This document shows positions 1-7,961 of a stretch of DNA of 8,474 nt, piece by piece. The DNA is from Actinomycetes bacterium (GTDB taxonomy: Bacteria; Actinomycetota; Actinomycetes; Propionibacteriales; Propionibacteriaceae): assembly GCA_023387135.1 (NCBI GenBank), contig JAEWIK010000248.1, positions 1-8,474 of the forward strand. Direction: 5' to 3'. The translations under genes and the position numbers were made by a program. How positions within the stretch are numbered: position 1 is the first letter of the stretch; every line of letters begins with the position of its first letter. The notes below the pieces were generated by a model. It did no database searches. It was not told the origin of the DNA and was given only the letters and a program-made list of their open reading frames with translations.

Positions 1-2276
1 GGTCGGTGCTCACCTACTTCTATGACGAGAACCGGGTCTACAAGCCTCTGGCGGAGATCGCGCCCGTCATGCTGCAGGCCCAGGTGGCGATCGAGGACCA
101 CCGCTTCTTCGAACACGGCGCCGTCGACCTGCAGGCCACCCTCAGGGCGCTGGTCAGCACCAGCCAGGGCGTCCCGCAGGGCGGCTCGGGGATCACGCAG
201 CAGTACGTCCGCCTCGTGCTGGTCGCCGACGCCCAGGCGCGCAACGACCAGGCCGCCCGCATCAGCGCCACCGAGAACACCATTTCGCGCAAGATCAGGG
301 AACTCAGGTACGCGATAGCGATGGAGGAGCAGTTCACCAAGGAGGAGATTCTCGAGCGTTACCTGAACATCTCCTATTACGGCGACGGCACCTACGGCGT
401 CGAGGCCGCGGCACGCCACTATTTCGGCATTTCCGCCGCCGACCTCAGCCTGCCCCAGGCCGCGATGCTCGCCGGCCTGGTGCGGAACCCGAACCTGACC
501 AATCCCGTCGACAACCCGACGGTGGCCATCGAGCGCCGCAACGACGTGCTCGACAGGATGGCGGCCCCCGACGTCGCGATGATCACGCGGGCACAGGCCG
601 ACGCGGCCGAGGCCGAGCCGTTCGACCCGACCAAGGTGCGGGCCAACAGGCTGGGCTGCGCCAACTCGCGCTTCCCGTTCCTCTGCGACTACGCGCTGCA
701 CACCCTGCTGCGCACCGAGAGCCTCGGCAGCACCGTCGGCGAGCGCGAGGCCCGCATCAAGCGCGGCGGCCTCACCATCACCACGACAGTCGATCCAGCC
801 CTGCAGAAGAAGTCGGAGAAGATCATCGCCGACTACCTCGACCCGAGGGACCCCGCGGTGGCCGTCATCGCGATGGTGGAACCCGGCACCGGGCGCATCC
901 TCACGATGGCCCAGAGCCGTCCGGTGATGGGCGACAACACAGCCGACGGGAAGTACTCCTGGAAGGGCGAGACCTACTACAACTACGCGGCCAGCCACGA
1001 CATGGGCGGTGCCGAAGGGTTCCAGGGCGGCTCGACCTTCAAGCTGTTCGTCGCGGCCGCCGCGCTGGACGCCGGCATGGGCGCCTACGGCACCTACAAC
1101 GCCAAGAGCTCCATCAGGCTGCAGGGGCCCTTCACCTCCTGCGACGGCGACTTCATGCTGCCCGACAAGCGGGGCTGGAACGTGTCCGGAGGCGCGGGGG
1201 TCATCAACATGTTCCAGGGCGTCAAACGCTCGGTGAACACCTACTTCGCCCAGCTCATCCAGGCGGTGGGGGTATGCGACGCGGTGACGATGGCCACCCG
1301 GCTCGGGCTGCAGATGAGCAAGCCCACCCAAGAGCATCCCGACATCATGTCCTACGACACGATCCCGTCCTTCACTCTCGGCGCCGTGGAGGTGACCCCG
1401 CTGTCGCTGGTCAACGCCTACGCGACCATGGGCGCGCGCGGCATCTACTGCACGCCCGTCATCCTGGGGTCGATCACCACCGCCAAGGGTGCGGCCCTCG
1501 ACGTCCCCGACGCCGGCTGCCACCGCGTCGTCTCCTCCGACGTCGCCGACGGGATCAACGAGATCTTCCAGGGAGCGTTCAACGGCGGCACCGCCACCCC
1601 GGCACGGATCCCCGGGCTGCAGTTGGCGGGCAAGACCGGCACCGTCCCCCAGAACAAGGCCCTGTGGACGATCGGCTACACCCCCGAACTCGCCGCCGGC
1701 GCCGTGATCTCGTGGGACAGCGGCACCACCAATCCCTCGGTCGCCAGCTACTGGGAGCCGCGCAAGGGCCCGCACGGCAGCTACCTGCGGGGCGCCAGGA
1801 TGCCGTACTCCGACACCTACATCGTGGGCTCCGCGGGCGGTCCCGAGGCGGGGCCGCACCTGCTGAAGCCCGCCATCGCCGCGGCGGTGAAGAGCCTGGG
1901 CCTGCCGACGAAGAGGTTCGTCGCACCGCCCGCGTCGGTGCTGCGTGGGCAGCGCGTGAACCTGCCTCGCTGCGACGGCGTCGCCGAGTGCCGCGCGGCG
2001 CTGCGGAAGGCGGGTTTCCTCTCCTACGAGACCGAGGTCGCCAGCGACGAGCCCAAGGGGAAGTTCGTCGGCCTCAAGCCGTCGGGCAGCGCGCCCAAGC
2101 GCAGCGCGATCGCTATCCAGGTGTCGAAGGGGCCGAAGAAGGGGTCGCAGGCCTGGTGCGAACAGAGGAACAACGCCGACGCGAGGTGCGCCAAGTACCT
2201 GCCGCCTCCACCACCGCCGCCTCCGCCCCCGCCACCGCCCGACCCGGTCGTGGCCCCGACCGGCGTTCCCGCCTGA
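1..2276 (+). CDS. Class A penicillin-binding protein (GT51 transglycosylase + transpeptidase), 5' end cut by window
   Basis: Bifunctional peptidoglycan synthase: it polymerises lipid II into glycan strands and cross-links the stem peptides outside the membrane. The frame is open to the left edge, so the GTG at 6 is probably internal and the cytoplasmic tail and membrane anchor are missing. Counting from that GTG, the GT51 domain covers about residues 15-165. It has an EDHRFFEHG motif with catalytic-type Glu30, the GGSGITQQ motif (59-66) and the RKIRE...EEILERYLN block (95-121). The transpeptidase domain (about 280-610) has all three motifs: STFK with nucleophile Ser343, SVN at 409-411 and KTGT at 543-546. 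A PASTA-like module (about 640-708) and a 13-proline tail follow. Ten cysteines occur in five closely spaced pairs. The overall layout matches actinobacterial PonA-type proteins; which paralogue it is cannot be told. gdhA, about 240 bases downstream on the same strand, is probably a separate unit. Confidence 0.95.
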   Translation, partial: SVLTYFYDENRVYKPLAEIAPVMLQAQVAIEDHRFFEHGAVDLQATLRALVSTSQGVPQGGSGITQQYVRLVLVADAQARNDQAARISATENTISRKIRELRYAIAMEEQFTKEEILERYLNISYYGDGTYGVEAAARHYFGISAADLSLPQAAMLAGLVRNPNLTNPVDNPTVAIERRNDVLDRMAAPDVAMITRAQADAAEAEPFDPTKVRANRLGCANSRFPFLCDYALHTLLRTESLGSTVGEREARIKRGGLTITTTVDPALQKKSEKIIADYLDPRDPAVAVIAMVEPGTGRILTMAQSRPVMGDNTADGKYSWKGETYYNYAASHDMGGAEGFQGGSTFKLFVAAAALDAGMGAYGTYNAKSSIRLQGPFTSCDGDFMLPDKRGWNVSGGAGVINMFQGVKRSVNTYFAQLIQAVGVCDAVTMATRLGLQMSKPTQEHPDIMSYDTIPSFTLGAVEVTPLSLVNAYATMGARGIYCTPVILGSITTAKGAALDVPDAGCHRVVSSDVADGINEIFQGAFNGGTATPARIPGLQLAGKTGTVPQNKALWTIGYTPELAAGAVISWDSGTTNPSVASYWEPRKGPHGSYLRGARMPYSDTYIVGSAGGPEAGPHLLKPAIAAAVKSLGLPTKRFVAPPASVLRGQRVNLPRCDGVAECRAALRKAGFLSYETEVASDEPKGKFVGLKPSGSAPKRSAIAIQVSKGPKKGSQAWCEQRNNADARCAKYLPPPPPPPPPPPPPDPVVAPTGVPA
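2202..2240 (+). other. Thirteen consecutive proline codons in the PBP tail
   Basis: Residues 733-745 of the penicillin-binding protein (counted from the GTG at 6) are all proline. They are encoded by a mix of CCG, CCT, CCA and CCC rather than one repeated codon, so this is a protein-level feature more than a simple DNA slippage tract. It lies just before the final 11 residues (DPVVAPTGVPA). Proline-rich extensions are common at the ends of actinobacterial penicillin-binding proteins and are thought to act as flexible wall-spanning segments. A run this long normally needs elongation factor P to be translated without stalling. Confidence 0.9.
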
Positions 2277-2307
2277 CCGGGCGAACACCCCGGACGTACA
2301 CCCGGGC

Positions 2308-2333
2308 ACCCGCGAATCACGTAGTCGCGTGGT
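2308..2333 (+). terminator. Candidate hairpin terminator after the PBP gene
   Basis: ACCCGCGA and TCGCG-T-GGT form an eight-pair stem with one bulged T (2330) and a nine-base loop. It lies about 30 bases after the PBP stop codon. A smaller five-pair stem (CCGGG 2277-2281 with CCCGG 2289-2293) directly follows the stop. No T tract follows either, so this is at best the U-less kind of hairpin seen in GC-rich actinobacteria. Judged by eye without an energy calculation. Confidence 0.3.
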
Positions 2334-2363
2334 CGGCAGACAGTAGAGCGGGGGTCCGGGCGG

Positions 2364-2395
2364 ACGCCTGGAGGCCTTTTCGGGGGCCCGGGCGT
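2364..2395 (+). terminator. GC-rich hairpin between PBP and gdhA, possible terminator or leader structure
   Basis: ACGCCTG (2364-2370) pairs with CGGGCGT (2389-2395) with one G-T pair. Inside it, GGCC (2373-2376) pairs with GGCC (2385-2388) across an eight-base loop containing TTTT, leaving a two-base bulge (2371-2372). The right arm lies within the second copy of an imperfect direct repeat (2349-2362 and 2381-2394, 13 of 14 bases identical). No T tract follows. Its place midway between two same-strand genes fits either termination of the PBP transcript or a structure in the gdhA leader. Confidence 0.27.
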
Positions 2396-2418
2396 ACTCC
2401 ACTACGTCGTCCGGCTGA

Positions 2419-3897
<1,479 letters not shown>

Positions 3898-4002
3898 CGC
3901 CGCGCAATCCCAGTACGATCAGCGGAGCGTGCCGTCGCATCGCCGTCCGGCGTCCGACCACGTGCTGGCGGGGGCCGGCCGGGCATGCGCACCAGTGGGG
4001 AG

Positions 4003-4020
4003 GTCGGCCGAGGGGCCGAC
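4003..4020 (+). promoter_or_regulatory. Perfect inverted repeat just before the GH51 ribosome binding site
   Basis: GTCGGCC (4003-4009) and GGCCGAC (4014-4020) are exact complements around the four-base loop GAGG. The element ends four bases before the purine-rich ribosome binding site of the arabinofuranosidase gene. It could be a hairpin in the mRNA leader, a repressor operator, or chance in GC-rich DNA. The left arm region (GGTCGG, 4002-4007) could also pair with CCGACC at 3954-3959, giving a competing structure. The rest of the 142-base gap between gdhA and GH51 shows only a weak TACGAT (3914-3919) resembling a -10 box. Confidence 0.35.
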
Positions 4021-4023
4021 GCG

Positions 4024-4030
4024 AGAGAGG
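4024..4030 (+). promoter_or_regulatory. Ribosome binding site fixing the GH51 start at 4040
   Basis: AGAGAGG ends nine bases before the GTG at 4040. The more upstream in-frame GTG at 3929 has a purine stretch (GCGGAG) almost touching it, and it would add 37 residues that have no place in the GH51 family. The start at 4040 is therefore preferred. Confidence 0.6.
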
Positions 4031-4039
4031 CACGGGATC

Positions 4040-5533
4040 GTGATCGACGAGGCTGTGGTGAGGATCGGCTCGCAGGCCGGGCCCGTGATCGGCAGGCGGG
4101 TGTTCGGCGGCTTCCTCGAACACGTCGGGCGGGCCGTCTACGGCGGCATCTACGAGCCCGGCCACCCGAGCGCGAACGCCGACGGCATGCGCACCGATGT
4201 GCTGGACCTCGTCCGCGAACTGGGCGTCACGATGGTGAGGTACCCGGGCGGCAACTTCGTCTCCGCCTACGACTGGGAGGACGGGGTGGGGCCCAAGCAG
4301 GACCGTCCCGTCCGGCTCGACCCCGCGTGGCACACCCTGGAACCCAACCAGGTGGGGGTCGGAGAGTTCATGGCGTGGGCGGCCAGCGCCGGCGTCGAGC
4401 CCATGATGGCGGTCAACCTCGGGACGCGGGGAGTGGCGGACGCCCTCAGGCTGCTCGAGTACTGCAACGCGCCGGTCGGCGCGCTGGCCGACCTGCGGCG
4501 CTCGCACGGCAGCCCCGACCCGTACGGCGTCACGCTGTGGTGCCTCGGCAACGAGATGGACGGCCCCTGGCAGATCGGCCGCCGCACTCCGGCCGAGTAC
4601 GGCAGGATCGCCGACCAGACCGCGCACGCGATGCGGGCGATGGACGACTCGCTCCAGCTCATCGCGTGTGGGGCGTCCGGCCCGGAGGTGCCGTGGTTCG
4701 AGGAGTGGACCCGCGAGGTGCTGCGGACGACCTACCACACCGTCGACCAACTCTCCTGCCACTGGTACGTCTCCGGCGACGACTCCGACCTCACCTCCTA
4801 CCTGGCGTCCGGCGTCGGGATGGACGGCTACATCGAGCAGGTCGTCGCGCTGGCCGACGAGACCGGCGCCGAACTCGGCAGCGACAAGCGCATCGGCATC
4901 TCGTTCGACGAGTGGAACGTGTGGAACATCAGGCGGCACTCCGAGCGCGACACCATCACCGGCATGGACAACTGGCCCGTCGCCCCGCCGCTGCTGGAGG
5001 AGGAGTACACGCTGGCGGACGCCGTCGTGGTCGGCTCGCTGCTGATGTCGCTGATCGCGCACGCCGAGCGCGTCACGGGCGCCTGCCTGGCCCAGCTGGT
5101 CAACGCGATAGCGCCGATCATGACCGTCACCGGCGGCCCGGCGTGGCGGCAGACGACCTTCCACCCGTTCGCCCTGACGGCGCCCGTCGCCGGCGGACGG
5201 CTGCTGCCTGTCACCGTCGACGTCCCCGACCTCGACACCACCCGCTACGGCGCCGTGCCCACGGTGCAGGCAGTCGCCTGCCTCGGGGGAGAGCCCGAGA
5301 CCCTGCACGTGTTCGCCGTCAACCGCGACCCCGCGCGGGCAGTCGACCTGAGGGTCGAGCCCGTCGCCGCGGGGTCAACGCTGGAGGTCGCCACGCTGGC
5401 GGGCCCAGACCCTTACCTCACCAACACCGCCGCCGAGCCCGACAGGGTGGTGCCGGTGTTCACCACGCAGGCCGCCGCCGAGCCAGTGCGGCTCCCGCCG
5501 GCGAGCTGGACGCGGATCCGGGTGGCCGGCTGA
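4040..5533 (+). CDS. abfA: GH51 alpha-L-arabinofuranosidase
   Basis: Retaining exo-hydrolase that removes alpha-L-arabinofuranosyl side groups from arabinoxylan or arabinan oligosaccharides. With the start at 4040 it is 497 aa, close to the roughly 500 aa of Geobacillus AbfA, which it follows along its whole length. The (beta/alpha)8 domain carries FGGFLEHVGRAVYGG (sugar-binding Glu27), RYPGGNF (Asn72), CLGNEMDGPWQ with acid/base Glu172, and SFDEWNVW with nucleophile Glu291. The gap of 119 residues between the two catalytic glutamates equals that in Geobacillus AbfA (Glu175, Glu294). A C-terminal beta-sandwich domain begins around residue 380 and runs to the end. No signal peptide is visible, so it should act in the cytoplasm on imported oligosaccharides. 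It converges on the GH3 gene, with only seven bases between stop codons. It is apparently transcribed alone; nothing in frame links it to gdhA. Confidence 0.95.
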   Translation: MIDEAVVRIGSQAGPVIGRRVFGGFLEHVGRAVYGGIYEPGHPSANADGMRTDVLDLVRELGVTMVRYPGGNFVSAYDWEDGVGPKQDRPVRLDPAWHTLEPNQVGVGEFMAWAASAGVEPMMAVNLGTRGVADALRLLEYCNAPVGALADLRRSHGSPDPYGVTLWCLGNEMDGPWQIGRRTPAEYGRIADQTAHAMRAMDDSLQLIACGASGPEVPWFEEWTREVLRTTYHTVDQLSCHWYVSGDDSDLTSYLASGVGMDGYIEQVVALADETGAELGSDKRIGISFDEWNVWNIRRHSERDTITGMDNWPVAPPLLEEEYTLADAVVVGSLLMSLIAHAERVTGACLAQLVNAIAPIMTVTGGPAWRQTTFHPFALTAPVAGGRLLPVTVDVPDLDTTRYGAVPTVQAVACLGGEPETLHVFAVNRDPARAVDLRVEPVAAGSTLEVATLAGPDPYLTNTAAEPDRVVPVFTTQAAAEPVRLPPASWTRIRVAG

Positions 5534-5549
5534 GCGTCGCTCAGTCGGT
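5525..5549. terminator. Palindrome over both stop codons, candidate bidirectional terminator
   Basis: Convergent genes end here: GH51 with TGA at 5531-5533 and GH3 with TGA on the minus strand at 5541-5543. CTGAGCG-T-CGCTCAG (5530-5544) is a perfect inverted repeat holding both stops. It extends outward with three more Watson-Crick pairs (5526-5528 with 5546-5548) past one G-T position, plus a terminal G-T. As plus-strand RNA it could form a stem of about ten pairs closing on a three-base loop; minus-strand RNA would have a C-A mismatch at the same place. No T tract flanks it. Function is inferred from position and symmetry. Confidence 0.45.
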
Positions 5550-7901
5550 GACCACCTGCACCACGGGATGCAGCCGGCGGGTGTGGTCGACCACCCTCGT
5601 CGGCCCCGTGAGGGTCACCGGCAGCGTCGCCACGAGGTCCGACGACGAGCGCCCGAAGCCGAGTTCGATGAGCCCCGGCTCGACGATCCTGCGGTAGTCG
5701 ACGCCGGTGAAGCTCGTCAGGTCGGCGTGGACCTCGAACGAGACGGTCGCGCTCTGGCCCGGTGCCAGCCACACCTTGGCGTAGCCGACGAGCTGCTGCA
5801 CGGGTCGCACGACGCTGGCGTAAGGATCGTGGAGGTAGAGCTGCACGACCTCGGCGCCCGCGCGGTCGCCCGCGTTCGCCACCCTGATCGACACGGTCAC
5901 GGCGTCGTTCGTCGTCACCGACGTCGCGGACTGCGCGGCGTCGGTCCACGCGAACGGGGAGTAGCCGAGGCCGTGGCCGAACGGGAAGGCGGGCGTCGGA
6001 TCGACGTTCGTCACCCCGTTGTGCCTCGCCAGCGGCGCCGCGAGGTAGGTCGAGGGGTGGACGCCCGGCGTGGCCGGGATGCTGACGGGCAGGCGTCCGC
6101 TCGGATTGACGCGCCCACTCAGCACCCCGGCTATCACTCCCGTGCCTTCTTCCCCCACGAAGAAGGCCTCCAGGATGGCCGCTGCCTCGTCCACGGCCTC
6201 ACCGAGGACGTAAGGCCTGCCCGCCAGCATCACGACGACGGTCGGCGTGCCGGTCGCCAGCACGGCGTCGAGCAGTTGCTGTTGCGCCCCCGGCAGCGAC
6301 AGGTCCTCGGCGTCACACCCCTCGCCCGAGGTGCCGCGCCCGAACAGGCCGGCGCGGTCGCCCAGGCCGAGCACCACGACATCGGCCCTCGCGGCGACCT
6401 CGATCGCGTCGTGCAGGCCGTCCAGTTCGCCGCCGTCCACGGTGGTGCCCTGGGTGTACGTCAGCTCCGCGTCCGGGAACTCCGCCGCCAGCGCCTCCCG
6501 CAGGGTCGACATCGCCAGTCCCATCGGAAGGTCGGGGTAGCGGACGCCGACGTGCAGCGGGAACGAGTAGCAGCCGAAGACGGCGTGCGGGTTGTCGGCG
6601 TTCGGCCCGATCACCGCGATGCTGCGCGGCGCGGCCAGCGGCAGCGTGCCGTCGTTGCTGACGAGCACCACCGCCTCCTCCGCGAGCTGGCGCGCGAGCT
6701 CCCGGTTGGCGGGGGAGTCGAGGTCGATGGTGCCGCGCAGCGAGGCAGGGTCCCTCGTGTCGACGCCGTCCAGCGCCGGCGGCACCGGCGACCAGTCGGC
6801 GTCGAGCATGCCGAACTCGGCCTTCTGCCGCAGCACGCGCCGCAACGCCCTGTCGATCAGCGCCTCGTCGACGCTGCCGTCCTCGACCGCCGCGACGAGG
6901 TCGCCGTTGAACGCCTTCACCGACGGCAGTTCGACGTCGATCCCGGCCCGCAGCGCGAGCGCCGCGGCCTCGGTGTAGTCAGCGGCGACGCGGTGGTGCA
7001 GGTGCAGGAAGCCGATGGCGAAGTAGTCGGCCACGACCGTCCCGTCGAAGCCCCAGGTGTCGCGCAGCAGCCTCGTCAACAGCGCCTCGTTGGCGGCTGT
7101 GGGAACGCCGTCGATGTCGGTGTAGGAGTTCATGACCGACCTGGCACCGCTCTCGCGCAACGCCATCTCGAACGGCGGCAGCAGGACGTCGGCCAGTTCG
7201 CGCGTGCCGATGGAGACCGGGGCGAGGTTGCGGCCTGCCTTGGACGTCGAGTAGCCGACGAAGTGCTTGAGCGTGGCGACCACGCCGGCGGACTCCAGGC
7301 CCCTCACGTACGCCGAGCCGATCGTCCCGACGAGGTACGGGTCCTCGCCGATGGTCTCCTCGACGCGTCCCCAGCGCTGGTCGCGCACGACGTCCAGCAG
7401 GGGAGCGAGCCCCTGGTGGATGCCGAGGGACGCCATGTCGGCGCCGATCCGCTCGCTCATCCGCTGCACCAGGGACGGGTTGAAGCTCGCCCCCCAGCTC
7501 AGCGGGATCGGATAGGCGGTGGCCTGCCAGGCGGCGAAACCGGCCAGGCACTCCTCGTGCGCCATGGCGGGAATGCCCAGCCGGCTCTGCTCCATGATCC
7601 GCTGCTGGGTGCGCATCAGCGACACGGCGCCGACGGCAGGGTCGACCGGCGCCGTCCCGAACGGACGCGTGAGCTGCCCGAGCCCGCGCGGCAGCAGCAC
7701 GTCGAGGTCTATCTCCTCGGTCATCTCGTGCTGGTTGGGAGCGACGTCCTCGCCGTCGGCGGAAGCGCCCACCCACAACCCGTACAACTGGGCGACCTTC
7801 TCGCTGACAGTCATGTCGGCGATCAGGGCGTCGACACGCTCGTCGAGCGGCAACGCAGTGTCACGCCAAGCCTCAGCGAGCCGAAGCTGATCGGATGTCA
7901 T
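5541..7901 (-). CDS. GH3 family beta-xylosidase / beta-glucosidase (BxlA-like)
   Basis: Retaining exo-hydrolase of 786 aa, predicted to release non-reducing xylose or glucose units from short oligosaccharides. The N-terminal (beta/alpha)8 domain (about 20-360) contains HEECLAG (115-121), RDQRWGRVEETIGEDPYL (173-190), the sugar-binding KH pair (212-213) and VADYFA with nucleophile Asp292. The alpha/beta sandwich domain (about 405-645) includes TSGEGCDAEDLSLPG, where Glu527 is the likely acid/base. A fibronectin III-like domain (about 668-740) ends the protein. Glu116 where glucosidases usually have Asp, and Tyr rather than Trp after the nucleophile, favour xylosidase over glucosidase activity, as does the resemblance to Streptomyces BxlA. 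This remains inference. No signal peptide is seen, so it should be cytoplasmic. It lies 60 bases downstream of the sugar permease on the same strand, probably co-transcribed. The ATG at 7901 is the only start that keeps the conserved WRDTALPLDERV segment. Confidence 0.93.
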   Translation of the reverse strand: MTSDQLRLAEAWRDTALPLDERVDALIADMTVSEKVAQLYGLWVGASADGEDVAPNQHEMTEEIDLDVLLPRGLGQLTRPFGTAPVDPAVGAVSLMRTQQRIMEQSRLGIPAMAHEECLAGFAAWQATAYPIPLSWGASFNPSLVQRMSERIGADMASLGIHQGLAPLLDVVRDQRWGRVEETIGEDPYLVGTIGSAYVRGLESAGVVATLKHFVGYSTSKAGRNLAPVSIGTRELADVLLPPFEMALRESGARSVMNSYTDIDGVPTAANEALLTRLLRDTWGFDGTVVADYFAIGFLHLHHRVAADYTEAAALALRAGIDVELPSVKAFNGDLVAAVEDGSVDEALIDRALRRVLRQKAEFGMLDADWSPVPPALDGVDTRDPASLRGTIDLDSPANRELARQLAEEAVVLVSNDGTLPLAAPRSIAVIGPNADNPHAVFGCYSFPLHVGVRYPDLPMGLAMSTLREALAAEFPDAELTYTQGTTVDGGELDGLHDAIEVAARADVVVLGLGDRAGLFGRGTSGEGCDAEDLSLPGAQQQLLDAVLATGTPTVVVMLAGRPYVLGEAVDEAAAILEAFFVGEEGTGVIAGVLSGRVNPSGRLPVSIPATPGVHPSTYLAAPLARHNGVTNVDPTPAFPFGHGLGYSPFAWTDAAQSATSVTTNDAVTVSIRVANAGDRAGAEVVQLYLHDPYASVVRPVQQLVGYAKVWLAPGQSATVSFEVHADLTSFTGVDYRRIVEPGLIELGFGRSSSDLVATLPVTLTGPTRVVDHTRRLHPVVQVVTD

Positions 7902-7917
7902 TCCTTCACCATTCCCT
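7902..7917 (-). promoter_or_regulatory. Unusually placed ribosome binding site of the GH3 gene
   Basis: Read on the minus strand, GAAGGA (7902-7907) touches the ATG with no spacer, which is too close for standard use. AGGGA (7913-7917) lies 11 bases before the ATG and is the better-spaced candidate. No other in-frame start codon lies just upstream. The next in-frame ATG is codon 30, inside the conserved GH3 N-terminus, so the start itself looks right even though the signal is odd. Confidence 0.4.
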
Positions 7918-7961
7918 GATTGATGTGGTGGCCGTGTGCACTCGCACTCGTCCCGCGATGG

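Noticed and set aside
3914..3919. TACGAT as a -10 box for the GH51 gene
   Set aside because: It matches four of six consensus bases, but nothing like TTGACA lies 16-18 bases upstream. Too weak to call a promoter.
3929..4039. Upstream extension of the GH51 gene to the GTG at 3929
   Set aside because: The 37 extra residues have no counterpart in the family and the purine stretch is too close to that GTG. The start at 4040 has a good ribosome binding site and gives the usual length.
5568..7919. A 783-codon plus-strand open frame running antisense to nearly the whole GH3 gene
   Set aside because: The encoded sequence is dominated by Arg, Gly, Val, His and Asp without recognisable motifs, while the minus strand gives a complete GH3 enzyme. 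Long antisense frames are expected in DNA with GC-rich third positions.
7939..7950. CACTCG repeated twice in tandem between permease and GH3
   Set aside because: Only two copies of a six-base unit; no sign of a longer repeat array or a regulatory pattern.
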